The notes: a model not told the origin generated them from the sequence alone. Positions 1 to 7,467 are shown, counted from the stretch's first letter. The stretch is 11,292 nt of DNA from an uncultured Spongiibacteraceae bacterium (GCA_946480345.1 CAMLJR010000096.1:1-11292), one strand, 5' to 3'. Program-made: numbers and translations.

Positions 1-139
1 GCGCGTTCGACAAGCGCCGCTACATGCTGACCAACCAGCGCCTGATCGCCTTCCAGTCCGCGCACGAACCGATTCACCGCATAGGCGGCCATGAAGGCCA
101 GAAGGGCGCCGAAATCCACAAGCTGGCGGACGGTCGAGG
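1..139. other. Foreign-looking segment at the broken end of the dGTPase
   Basis: Dgt similarity stops here, at a small inverted repeat: GGACGG at 128-133 and CCGTCC at 140-145, with six bases between. Two other frames are open through this stretch and read more like protein than the dgt frame does. On the plus strand, the frame starting at base 3 has many G/C third positions and contains [16 protein letters not shown]; it ends at a stop just past the junction. On the minus strand a second frame reads [19 protein letters not shown] recognise neither. The segment could be a chimeric contig end, a mobile-element edge or a real rearrangement. Confidence 0.45.
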
Positions 140-894
140 CCGTCCTCGAGATCGATAATGCCGTAACAAAAGTCGTCCGCCGCTTCGACCAGAAATGCGA
201 GCGGATGGCGACAAAAATAATTATCGCCGCGTTCGCGTAAGCCGGTGGCGCGACACACTTCGAATAACCCGTCGCGCTCGCCGGCGAAGGCGCTGAATTT
301 GTCCGGTCGCGGTGTATTTTTTGATTCGCCCGACAGCCAGGGATATTTCAGGAATGTCGCCAGCGTTGCATAAGTCAACCGCATGCCGTCGTCGTACTGG
401 TGATATTCGGATTTGGTCAGAATTCGAAAACCCTGCGCGTTGCCTTCGAACCCTTCGAGATCGGCGCGCTGATGCGCATCGAGTCCGTCGAGAAATTGTT
501 TGCCGCGATCCTGAAACCACGCGCGAATCGCGCGCTCGCCGGTGTGGCCGAACGGCGGGTTGCCGATGTCGTGCGCGAGACACGCCGATTGCACGATATC
601 GCCAAGATCGGTCGCCTCGATATACGCCGGCAATAAATTGCGCTCGCGCAGCGCTTCGCCGACACGAATGCCGAGCGTGCGGCCGACACACGACACTTCG
701 AGGCTGTGCGTCAAGCGGTTGTGGATATGGTCGTTGGTTGCAAGCGGATGCACTTGCGTCTTGCGGGCGAGGCGGCGAAACGCGCCGGAGAAAATAATTT
801 TGTCGTGATCGCGCAGAAACGCATTGCGCCCCGATTCTTCTTTCGCCGGTCGATTGCCGAGACGATTTTTATTCAGCAGTTGTTGCCATTGCAT
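1..894 (-). CDS. dgt: dGTPase (HD-domain dNTP triphosphohydrolase), partial and apparently truncated
   Basis: Deoxyguanosinetriphosphate triphosphohydrolases cleave dGTP to deoxyguanosine and triphosphate in the cytoplasm. The frame begins at ATG 894, with AGGA eight bases upstream, and stays open to the window edge. Residues 1-254 read as a dGTPase close to the Pseudomonas type: [14 protein letters not shown] at 35-48, the HD-metal residues His63 (RLTHSLEVS), His108-Asp109 ([16 protein letters not shown]) and Asp240 or Asp241 (VEAADD), and IDLEDGLD at 247-254. After about residue 254 (position ~133) the frame continues open but turns Arg/Gly/Cys-rich and no longer resembles the family, whose members run to roughly 440 residues. 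So about 40% of the enzyme is missing or displaced. It starts 48 bp after the copA stop on the same strand and could be co-transcribed with it. Identity of the N-terminal part is secure; the coding status of 1-133 is not. Confidence 0.85.
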   Translation of the reverse strand, partial: MQWQQLLNKNRLGNRPAKEESGRNAFLRDHDKIIFSGAFRRLARKTQVHPLATNDHIHNRLTHSLEVSCVGRTLGIRVGEALRERNLLPAYIEATDLGDIVQSACLAHDIGNPPFGHTGERAIRAWFQDRGKQFLDGLDAHQRADLEGFEGNAQGFRILTKSEYHQYDDGMRLTYATLATFLKYPWLSGESKNTPRPDKFSAFAGERDGLFEVCRATGLRERGDNYFCRHPLAFLVEAADDFCYGIIDLEDGLDRPPACGFRRPSGLHGRLCGESVRARTGRRSGAGWSACSGACRTR

Positions 895-942
895 GCATGC
901 GTTCCTGTTGTTTTGCGAGCCGATACGCGTCAAAAATCCCTG

Positions 943-3357
943 CTAGTCGACAGCTTTATTGTTCTTTCCTGACGAGTGAGCGGTGACGCGAAGCAGACGC
1001 AGTCTATTCGCATTCATCACCACCGTCACCGATGACAGCGACATCGCCGCGCCGGCGAGTATCGGGTTCATCAGCAAACCGAATACCGGATAAAGAATGC
1101 CGGCGGCAATCGGAATGCCGAGCACGTTATAAATGAATGCACCGAATAAATTCTGTTTGATATTGCGCAGCGTCGCCTGCGAAATTTCGATCGCATCGGC
1201 GACGCCATGCAGCGAACCTTGCATCAATGCGATATCGGCGCTTTCGATGGCAATGTCGGTACCGGTGCCGATCGCGAAGCCGACATCGGCTTCCGCCAGC
1301 GCCGGCGCGTCGTTGATGCCGTCGCCGACCATGCCGACTTTGCGCTGTTGCGCGCGTAACTCTTTTATTTTTTCGGCTTTATGTTCGGGCAATACTTCGG
1401 CGACGACTTCATCGATACCGACGGCGCGCGCAATCGCCTGCGCGGCAACGACGTGATCGCCGGTCAGCATCAATACTTTCAAACCGCGCGCGTGCAATCG
1501 TGCAATCGCATCGGCCGAATCGTGTTTGATGCGATCGGCGACACCGATAACGCCGAGCGCCTGTCGATTGCTCGCGACAAATAACGGTGTCGCTGCTTGC
1601 GCGACCATGCGCTCGGTCGCCGTCGCCAACGCGGAACAATCGATGCCCTGTTCGTCGAGCCAGCGCCGATTGCCGATCAATAATTTTTTTCCAGCGATTT
1701 CGGCGCTGACGCCCTTGCCGTTATACGCGATGAAATTCGTCGCTGCTTGCGGTTGCGTGTGTTTGCCATTTGCGGCACGTACTATCGCGCGCGCCAGCGG
1801 ATGTTCTGAATACTGTTCGACGCTGGCGGCGAGCTGCAGTAATTGCTGTTCGTTGCCGTCGACGGAAAAAATATCGATCACATCGGGTTTGCCTTCGGTG
1901 ATCGTGCCGGTTTTATCGAGCACGATCGTGTCGAGCTGCGCGCTGGTCTGCAATGCATCGCCACGCCGAATCAAAATGCCCGCGCTCGCCGCTTTACCGA
2001 TACCGACCATCACCGACATCGGCGTCGCGAGGCCGAGCGCACACGGACACGCGATAATCAGCACCGTCATCGCCGCGACCAGCATATGTGCGATTTTCGG
2101 TTCGGGCCCGAATTGCCACCATGCGAAAGCGGCGACAATCGCAATCAATACAACGACCGGAACGAAAATCGCCGAAATGCGATCGGCAAGACGACCGATT
2201 GGCAATTTACTGCTCTGTGCATTTTTGACGAGCGCGATAATGCGCGCGAGTGCAGTATCGGCACCGATGCGCGTCGAGCGAAAAACCAGCGTGCCGTTTT
2301 GATTTAACGTGCCTGCCGCAATCGTCGCATTTTTTTGTTTGCGCACCGGCATCGGTTCGCCGCTCAGCATGCTTTCATCGATATAACTGTCGCCGTCGAC
2401 GACGATGCCATCGACCGGAATTTTTTCGCCGGGACGCACGCGCAGTAAATCATCGACGCGAACGCGTTCGACCGGAAGATCTTCCTCGCTATCGTTCTTG
2501 TCATCAGGGGATATGCGATGCGCGATGGACGGCGTTAAATCGAGCAGTCGCCGAATGGCTTGCGATGTCTTTCCGCGGCCACGAATTTCGAGTGCCTGCC
2601 CGAGATTAATCAGACCGATAATGACTGCGCTCGCCTCGAAGTACACATGGCGCGACGACATCGGAAATGCGCCCGGAAAAATCACGACCAACATCGAATA
2701 CAACCATGCACTGCCGGTACCGAGCGCGATCAACGTATCCATCGTCGCCTGTCGGTGTCGCAGTGCCTGCCACGCGCCCCGAAAGAAATGGCCGCCGGCG
2801 ATCCACAAAACCAGAAACGTCAGCACGCCGACGCCACCCCAGATTAATTGCGGCGTGCCGGGCATTACCATCATGCTTTCGCCATTCGCGCTGCCGACGT
2901 TCTCACCGCCGATAAGGCCATCGCCGATCAAACCCCACAGCATCAACGGCGCGCCGACAGCGAGCGCAATCGTCATATCGCGCAGGCGTTTTTTATAGTG
3001 TGCTTGTTCGATTTTTTCATTGCTGCTTTCACTGTCGGTGCTGAGCAGTGTCGCTTCGTAGCCGGATTTTTTAATCGCCGCGACTAAGGCATCGGGATTG
3101 GCCGCGCCTTCGACGGTTGCGCTGCGATCGACGAGATTCATCGTCGCGGCTTTTACATTCGGCACAGCGCGCAATGCGGTCTCGATCGTTTTCACGCAAC
3201 TCGCGCAATTGGCACCGTGGATAGCGAGCGTGAATTTCGATGCGACCGGTGCATCCATGTGCATGTGATCGTGCATCTCATGCATAGAATGTTTGTTCGG
3301 CCCATCATGGTGATCGTGGCTATCGTTGTGTTGGCGATCGCGCATTGCATTACTCAT
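943..3357 (-). CDS. copA: Cu(I)-exporting P1B-type ATPase, CopA
   Basis: An inner-membrane pump that uses ATP to move Cu(I) from cytoplasm to periplasm. It has 804 residues, a usual length for one with a single metal-binding domain. In order: a His/Met-rich head (about 1-36), one HMA domain (about 41-105) with Cys51-x-x-Cys54, first membrane helices (about 127-270), the actuator motif SGEP at 332-335, the transport-site CPC at 437-439, the phosphorylation motif DKTGT at 481-485, the P1B-specific His-Pro at 519-520, TGD at 632-634 and the hinge GDGINDAP at 678-685. The last helices carry YN at 743-744 and MSLSS at 772-776, the residues that with CPC mark the Cu(I)/Ag(I) class rather than the Zn/Cd/Pb class. 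The start at 3357 has AGGAG seven bases upstream and overlaps the merR stop by eight bases (ATGAGTAA), which suggests translational coupling. The stop is TAG. Control is expected from the merR promoter. Confidence 0.96.
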   Translation of the reverse strand: MSNAMRDRQHNDSHDHHDGPNKHSMHEMHDHMHMDAPVASKFTLAIHGANCASCVKTIETALRAVPNVKAATMNLVDRSATVEGAANPDALVAAIKKSGYEATLLSTDSESSNEKIEQAHYKKRLRDMTIALAVGAPLMLWGLIGDGLIGGENVGSANGESMMVMPGTPQLIWGGVGVLTFLVLWIAGGHFFRGAWQALRHRQATMDTLIALGTGSAWLYSMLVVIFPGAFPMSSRHVYFEASAVIIGLINLGQALEIRGRGKTSQAIRRLLDLTPSIAHRISPDDKNDSEEDLPVERVRVDDLLRVRPGEKIPVDGIVVDGDSYIDESMLSGEPMPVRKQKNATIAAGTLNQNGTLVFRSTRIGADTALARIIALVKNAQSSKLPIGRLADRISAIFVPVVVLIAIVAAFAWWQFGPEPKIAHMLVAAMTVLIIACPCALGLATPMSVMVGIGKAASAGILIRRGDALQTSAQLDTIVLDKTGTITEGKPDVIDIFSVDGNEQQLLQLAASVEQYSEHPLARAIVRAANGKHTQPQAATNFIAYNGKGVSAEIAGKKLLIGNRRWLDEQGIDCSALATATERMVAQAATPLFVASNRQALGVIGVADRIKHDSADAIARLHARGLKVLMLTGDHVVAAQAIARAVGIDEVVAEVLPEHKAEKIKELRAQQRKVGMVGDGINDAPALAEADVGFAIGTGTDIAIESADIALMQGSLHGVADAIEISQATLRNIKQNLFGAFIYNVLGIPIAAGILYPVFGLLMNPILAGAAMSLSSVTVVMNANRLRLLRVTAHSSGKNNKAVD

Positions 3358-3772
3358 CGCGATTCTCCTGTTCGTGCCAGTCTTCGATCAGGCGGCAAAT
3401 GCTGCGGCCGTTCGGAGTGCCGTCGGGTAATGTCTGCCAGTACTGCATTGCGTCGCGCATTCGATTGCGCAACGCTTTTAGTTCGCGCAGTTGTTGCTCC
3501 ACGACAATCAATTTTCTCGAAAACAAATCGCGAACGCGCGGACACGGCGAACGATGCCGGTCTGCATCGCTCAGAATTTCAGTGATTTCCTTCAACGAAA
3601 AACCTAATTGCCGCGCGGTGCGCACGAAGCGCAGCCGCTGTAGATCGCTATCGGAATATTGCTGATAACCGTTGGCGTTATTGCGGCCTGGTCGCAGCAG
3701 ACCGGCGCGGCTGTAATAACGTACTGTGTCCGCGCTGACATTCGCGGCTTTTGCTAATTCGCTGACCTTCAT
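3350..3772 (-). CDS. MerR-family metal-responsive transcriptional regulator
   Basis: A cytoplasmic dimeric activator that untwists an over-long promoter spacer when it binds metal. From ATG 3772 it has 140 residues: a winged helix-turn-helix at about 1-70 (MKVSELAKAANVSADTVRYY, then GYQQYSDSDLQRLRF), a long dimer helix at about 78-110 and a C-terminal metal-loop region. A TTG four codons upstream (3784) is possible, but ATG 3772 has GGAG six bases before it and aligns with the start of CueR. Without gaps, residue 77 is Cys where CueR has the Ser that favours monovalent ions; Zn/Cd/Pb/Hg sensors carry Cys at the equivalent position. The CueR ligands Cys112 and Cys120 are not at those positions; the only other Cys is Cys126 (GRSICRLIE). 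It is the first gene of the merR-copA unit and reads from its own operator, so it is probably autoregulated. The inducing metal is uncertain, so no symbol is given. Confidence 0.92.
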   Translation of the reverse strand: MKVSELAKAANVSADTVRYYSRAGLLRPGRNNANGYQQYSDSDLQRLRFVRTARQLGFSLKEITEILSDADRHRSPCPRVRDLFSRKLIVVEQQLRELKALRNRMRDAMQYWQTLPDGTPNGRSICRLIEDWHEQENRDE

Positions 3773-3810
3773 TGCGCGCTCCAATCGATAGGGGCTTTGC
3801 TTTGAGAGCG

Positions 3811-3842
3811 AGTATACGACCTGTGAGTAACTCTCAGGTCAA
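3811..3842 (-). promoter_or_regulatory. MerR-type promoter/operator of merR-copA
   Basis: Read on the minus strand, a -35 TTGACC (3842-3837) and a -10 TATACT (3816-3811) are separated by 20 bp, the over-long spacing characteristic of MerR-activated promoters. A 23-bp dyad (3818-3840) fills the spacer: outer arms GACCTG and CAGGTC, inner arms GAGT and ACTC, with only a few unpaired bases. Transcription should begin near 3804, leaving a leader of about 32 nt before merR ATG 3772. The AGTnnACT core resembles ZntR/CadR/PbrR operators more than the CueR pattern ACCTTCC-GGAAGGT. Confidence 0.85.
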
Positions 3843-3880
3843 GCCGGTCTGTTGATTCGTTTTAATCGATCGATACAACC

Positions 3881-3921
3881 AATGTTTTTGTTTCGTCGTT
3901 ATAAGCTAAGTCAAAAACATT
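3881..3921. promoter_or_regulatory. AT-rich dyad upstream of the porin gene
   Basis: A perfect 10-bp inverted repeat, AATGTTTTTG at 3881-3890 and CAAAAACATT at 3912-3921, with a 21-bp spacer centred on TTATAA (3899-3904). It is followed by a run of eight T. It lies about 97 bp upstream of the porin start, in the only clearly AT-rich stretch of the window. It could be an operator for the porin/cys genes or a weak transcript-end structure. I could not place a convincing -35/-10 pair for the porin, so the role is inferred from position only. Confidence 0.35.
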
Positions 3922-4017
3922 ATTTTTTTTATCTAAGAAACATACCTACATTTGCTCCATTCCTGCCGAATAAAAGCTAACGTTTCTAATCTTGAACCCA
4001 ACTTTTAGGAAGAAAAA

Positions 4018-5340
4018 ATGAAAAAGCCGTTGTTTAAAGCAACCGCGCTCAGTGTGGCGCTGGGTGTATTCACGCCGTTATCGGTTCACGCCGCGCCGCT
4101 ATCGAATGCCGATTTGCAGAAACAACTTGAGGCGCTGAGCCGACGCGTCCTGGAGCTGGAACAAAAGCTCGCAGAAAAAAATGCAGCCGCTCCGGCAGTC
4201 GCCGATCAGGAAACCGATCAGCGCCTTCGTGTGCTCGATCGCAAACTAGAGTTGGCCGAAGAAGAAACCAAAGCCGTGAAGGCCGCGGCGACGAAAGCGC
4301 AGGCCGATGCGGATAAGAGAGCCAAAGCGCTCACGCTTTACGGCAGGATTAACGTGGGGCTGGAGGATCGAAATCTCGAAGGCGCTGAAAACATCGTTGC
4401 TGGAAGAGATCAGGGATCAGCCAATCGCTCGGTAGGATTGGAATCATTCGCTTCGCGTATCGGCGTACGCGGTGAGGTTGCGTTGGGTGCAGGAGATTTA
4501 AATGCGATCTATCAGGCCGAGTACGAACTCAACGTCGACAACGGTTCCAGCGGCGATACCTCTTTCTCGCAACGTAATGTGTTCGCCGGTTTAAAAAGCG
4601 CGACCTGGGGTCAGGTCATCGCCGGCAAAATCGATACGCCGTTTAAATCCACCGAGGGTAAATTCGATCAGTTCAACGATCTGCGTGGCGATATCGACAA
4701 CTTAATTGGCGGTCAGAATCGTGTCGACAATATCGTCATTCTCAGCAGCCCGAAATTTTTCGATGCGCTCACGATTAATCTCGGTTTGATTCAGCCAGAG
4801 AACGCCGCTGACGTCGATTACGATGGTGCGCCTGATGATGACTTTGCCGATGCGTATTCGGCATCGGTGGTGTACGACCAAGGTTCGTTCTACGGCGCGT
4901 TAGGCTATGACAAAAATGTATCGGCGCGTCGTAGTGTCGATCAAACAGTGACAGCCACTACCGTTGGTTACGCCGGAACATACACCGAAGCGTACCGCGC
5001 GGTCGGCGGTTATCGCACCGAGCTGTGGGAAGCGGGTGTGCTATTACAGCGCAGCTCCGATCAGCGTAAACAAACTGGTGTCGATGGCGTCGGCGAACGC
5101 GAAGACGAAGCCTATTTATTGTCGGGTGCCTACAACATCCTGCCGAAGCTGAAATTGAAAGCGCAATACGGTGTGGCGAAAGGCGATTACACCGATGAGA
5201 AGGGCAAGCTGTCCGCGCTCGGAGCCGATTACAACTTCACTCCGAAAACCAAAGTTTACTCGTATTACTCGCTACTCGATCTCGATAAGGCGGAGGCGCA
5301 GGACAAGACCTTCGCTGTCGGTCTCGATCACAGCTTCTAA
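4018..5340 (+). CDS. Outer-membrane porin with N-terminal coiled coil
   Basis: A predicted trimeric beta-barrel porin of the Gram-negative porin group (Porin_4-like). Its 440 residues start with a Sec signal peptide (about 1-25, MKKPLFKATALSVALG, ending VHA/A). A charged Ala/Glu/Lys/Gln-rich heptad region at about 30-104 is probably a periplasmic coiled coil. The barrel opens with LTLYGRINVGLED (105-117) and ends in FAVGLDHSF with the terminal Phe used for outer-membrane assembly. The ribosome site AGGAAG is five bases before ATG 4018. The gene stands 120 bp before sbp on the same strand, with a strong stem-loop between, so it may be co-regulated with sulfate uptake. A role in anion or sulfate passage is inferred only from position. 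Coiled-coil heads before a barrel are known in phosphate-selective porins such as OprP, but the barrel here does not obviously belong to that family. Confidence 0.9.
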   Translation: MKKPLFKATALSVALGVFTPLSVHAAPLSNADLQKQLEALSRRVLELEQKLAEKNAAAPAVADQETDQRLRVLDRKLELAEEETKAVKAAATKAQADADKRAKALTLYGRINVGLEDRNLEGAENIVAGRDQGSANRSVGLESFASRIGVRGEVALGAGDLNAIYQAEYELNVDNGSSGDTSFSQRNVFAGLKSATWGQVIAGKIDTPFKSTEGKFDQFNDLRGDIDNLIGGQNRVDNIVILSSPKFFDALTINLGLIQPENAADVDYDGAPDDDFADAYSASVVYDQGSFYGALGYDKNVSARRSVDQTVTATTVGYAGTYTEAYRAVGGYRTELWEAGVLLQRSSDQRKQTGVDGVGEREDEAYLLSGAYNILPKLKLKAQYGVAKGDYTDEKGKLSALGADYNFTPKTKVYSYYSLLDLDKAEAQDKTFAVGLDHSF

Positions 5341-5351
5341 CGATCTAGCCA

Positions 5352-5378
5352 TGGCGCCGCAAATTAGTTGCGGCGCCA
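5352..5378 (+). other. Strong stem-loop between porin and sbp (no U-tract)
   Basis: A perfect 11-bp GC-rich inverted repeat, TGGCGCCGCAA at 5352-5362 and TTGCGGCGCCA at 5368-5378, with the 5-nt loop ATTAG. It starts 12 bp after the porin stop. It is followed by AAAAATC, not a T-run, and on the other strand no T-run follows either, so it does not fit a standard intrinsic terminator. Likely roles are protecting the 3' end of the porin message or causing partial read-through into sbp. Confidence 0.6.
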
Positions 5379-5460
5379 AAAATCAACAGTAAAACAACTT
5401 TTTACGCCTGCGGTTTGCCGTGGCGGGTGTAACCACGTGTCGATAATGGAGTTAGCCCAC

Positions 5461-6459
5461 ATGAAATATAAATTACGTACAGCGCTCGCCGCGCTGGTTA
5501 TTGGGACCAGCGGCGTTTTACACGCGGCGGAAGTGAATTTACTCAATGTGTCGTATGACCCGACGCGCGAACTCTATGTGCAGTACAACGCTGCCTTCGC
5601 CAAATACTGGCTCGCCAAAACCGGTGACACCGTGACGGTGAAACAATCGCACGGCGGTTCCGGCAAACAGGCGCGCGGTGTTATCGATGGTCTTGAGGCC
5701 GATGTTGTGACACTGGCGCTGGCTTACGACATCGATTCGATTTCCGAAAAAGGAAAACTGTTGCCAGCCGATTGGCAAAGCAAGCTAGCGAAAAACAGCA
5801 CTCCCTATACATCGACAATTGTGTTTCTGGTGCGCAAAGGTAATCCGAAAAAAATCAAGGATTGGGACGATTTGGTACGCAGCGGTTTGTCGGTGATCAC
5901 GCCGAATCCGAAAACATCCGGCGGCGCGCAATGGAACTTCCTGGCGGCGTATGAATTCGCGAAACGCAAGTACGGCAGCGAAGACAAAGCGAAAGACTTC
6001 GTCAGCAAGCTGTACAAAAACGTGCCGGTGCTCGATTCGGGCGCGCGCGGTTCAACCACCACGTTCGTCGAGCGCGGTGTCGGCGATGTGTTCATCTCGT
6101 GGGAGAACGAAGCGTTTCTCGCAGTGAAGGAACTAGGGCCGGATAAGTTCGACATCGTTGTTCCCTCGTTGTCGATTCTGGCCGAACCACCGGTCGCTGT
6201 CGTTGAGAAGAACGCGAAAAGACATAAGACAACGGAAGTGGCGAAAGCCTATCTCGAATATTTGTATTCGGAGGAAGGTCAGGATATCGCCGGGAAAAAC
6301 TACTACCGTCCGACCGATCCGAAAATCGCGGCCAAATACGCCAGCCAATTTCCGAAAGTCGAATTGTTCACGATCAACGAAGCGTTCGGTGGCTGGCAAA
6401 ACGCATCGAAGAAGTTCTTTCAGGATGGCGGTGTGTTCGATCAGATTTATTTGAAGTGA
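5461..6459 (+). CDS. sbp: Periplasmic sulfate-binding protein
   Basis: Captures sulfate (possibly thiosulfate) in the periplasm and delivers it to CysT/CysW. The 332-residue precursor has a signal peptide at about 1-22 (ending VLHA before [12 protein letters not shown]). Family hallmarks are clear: [14 protein letters not shown] at 26-39, [16 protein letters not shown] at 63-78, and the signature stretch 127-163 including [12 protein letters not shown] and [14 protein letters not shown]. The C-terminal half has SWENEAFL and the usual [10 protein letters not shown]. The open frame extends upstream to 5368, but ATG 5461 has GGAG nine bases before it and begins directly with a signal peptide; ATG 5446 has no ribosome site. 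It ends 12 bp before cysT. Sbp and CysP paralogues cannot be firmly separated here. Confidence 0.93.
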   Translation: MKYKLRTALAALVIGTSGVLHAAEVNLLNVSYDPTRELYVQYNAAFAKYWLAKTGDTVTVKQSHGGSGKQARGVIDGLEADVVTLALAYDIDSISEKGKLLPADWQSKLAKNSTPYTSTIVFLVRKGNPKKIKDWDDLVRSGLSVITPNPKTSGGAQWNFLAAYEFAKRKYGSEDKAKDFVSKLYKNVPVLDSGARGSTTTFVERGVGDVFISWENEAFLAVKELGPDKFDIVVPSLSILAEPPVAVVEKNAKRHKTTEVAKAYLEYLYSEEGQDIAGKNYYRPTDPKIAAKYASQFPKVELFTINEAFGGWQNASKKFFQDGGVFDQIYLK

Positions 6460-6471
6460 GAGCACAGAAAA

Positions 6472-7302
6472 ATGCAGCTTGTTAAGCGCTCCCTGTTGCC
6501 GGGCTTTCGCCCGGCACTTTCTTTCACCGTGCTCTATCTGAGTCTGCTGGTGTTGATTCCGCTGAGCGCGCTGTTGCTGAAATCGTTCGGTTATGGACCG
6601 CAGCAATGGTGGGATTTGTTGACCAGTCAGCGAGTGCTGGCGTCGTTTCGCGTCAGTCTCACGACGGCGTTGTGTGCGGCCTTAATCAATGTCGTGCTCG
6701 GCCTGCTGCTTGCGTGGGTGCTGGTACGTTACCCGCTGCCATTCAAACGCGTTTTCGACGCATTGATCGATCTGCCTTTTGCATTGCCGACAGCAGTCGC
6801 CGGCATTGTGTTGACGGCGTTGTATGCCGGCAATGGTTGGATCGGTCAGCACCTGGAACCGCTGGGTATCAAAGTCGCGTTTACACCGATCGGTATTACC
6901 GTTGCGCTGATCTTTATCGGCTTGCCGTTCGTGGTGCGCACAGTGCAACCGGTATTGGCGGATCTCGATCCCGCTGAAGAAGAAGCGGCCTCAAGTTTAG
7001 GCGCTGGCCGCTGGCAGGTATTCAGCAAAATTATTTTTCCGAATATTTTGCCGGCGCTGCTGACGGGGTTTGCGCTCGCATTCGCACGCGGCATCGGCGA
7101 ATACGGCTCGGTCATTTTTATCGCCGGCAATCGGCCGCTGGTGTCGGAAATCGTGCCGCTGCTGATCATGACCAAGCTCGAACAATACGATTATGTCGGC
7201 GCCACGGTGATCGGCATGGCGATGCTGGTTATGTCGTTCGTGCTGCTGCTGGTGATCAATGCGTTGCAGGCGTGGACGCGACGGCGTGCAGGGGCGTTGT
7301 AA
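6472..7302 (+). CDS. cysT: Sulfate/thiosulfate ABC transporter permease CysT
   Basis: One of the two membrane subunits of the sulfate importer, in the inner membrane, pairing with CysW. It has 276 residues with about six hydrophobic helices: roughly 17-38, 62-85, 100-120, 138-156, 194-215 and 243-268. The EAA loop that docks on the ATPase is at about 169-191 (EEEAASSLGAGRWQVF). IDLPFALPTAVAG (99-111) and ARGIGEYGSVIFIAGN (205-220) are typical of CysT/CysU. It follows sbp by 12 bp with only a weak ribosome site (GAG), suggesting coupling to sbp translation. It is followed by an unusual 165-bp gap holding the palindromic element, whereas cysT and cysW are normally almost adjacent. Confidence 0.95.
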   Translation: MQLVKRSLLPGFRPALSFTVLYLSLLVLIPLSALLLKSFGYGPQQWWDLLTSQRVLASFRVSLTTALCAALINVVLGLLLAWVLVRYPLPFKRVFDALIDLPFALPTAVAGIVLTALYAGNGWIGQHLEPLGIKVAFTPIGITVALIFIGLPFVVRTVQPVLADLDPAEEEAASSLGAGRWQVFSKIIFPNILPALLTGFALAFARGIGEYGSVIFIAGNRPLVSEIVPLLIMTKLEQYDYVGATVIGMAMLVMSFVLLLVINALQAWTRRRAGAL

Positions 7303-7320
7303 AACATATTCGCAGGGGTC

Positions 7321-7423
7321 GCGATATTCCCGAAGTTGTTTGGGACACGCGGCAAGTACATCCATGTAGCTCGTCAGCGACATCCGTGTCGCTGACGGTC
7401 CCGAACAACTTCGGGAACATCGC
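7321..7423. repeat. 103-bp palindromic MITE/REPIN-like element between cysT and cysW
   Basis: Long inverted-repeat arms enclose two smaller hairpins. The core arms 7327-7346 and 7398-7417 are 20 bp and pair everywhere except one position that can form a G-U wobble. Six more bases on each side (7321-7326, 7418-7423) pair with one further mismatch, giving 26-bp arms. Inside, 7372-7397 is a perfect 11-bp stem with loop TCCG, and 7357-7368 is TACA-TCCA-TGTA. Both inner hairpins carry ACATCCRTGT (7358-7367 and 7380-7389). The RNA would fold as a three-way junction. There is no coding capacity and no obvious target duplication. It resembles dispersed non-autonomous palindromic repeats; copy number cannot be judged from this window. 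Confidence 0.75.
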
Positions 7424-7467
7424 TTCTCAGCATCGAGCAAGATGCATAGAACAAAGCGGATAGAGAT

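Noticed and set aside
312..797. Arg-rich plus-strand open frames over the dGTPase
   Set aside because: The minus strand here carries intact dGTPase motifs; the antisense products are low-complexity Arg-rich shadows.
869..898. Nine-codon frame starting four bases before the dGTPase ATG
   Set aside because: A by-product of the repeated GCATGCATGC; spacing from AGGA favours the downstream in-frame ATG.
1526..2302. A 258-codon open frame on the plus strand inside copA
   Set aside because: It is antisense to conserved ATPase motifs, Ser/Ala/Thr-rich with no domain, and arises from codon bias of copA.
3242..3272. CATCCATG-like stretch resembling the inner hairpins of the 7321-7423 element
   Set aside because: It lies in copA and encodes the His/Met-rich head (HMHMDAP), with none of the long arms.
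3903..3980. Two copies of AAGCTAA (3903-3909, 3974-3980) before the porin
   Set aside because: A 7-bp AT-rich match 71 bp apart is expected by chance in such sequence.
5368..5460. Upstream extension of sbp by 31 codons
   Set aside because: It would place unrelated residues before a perfect signal peptide and begins inside the stem-loop; ATG 5461 has a ribosome site.
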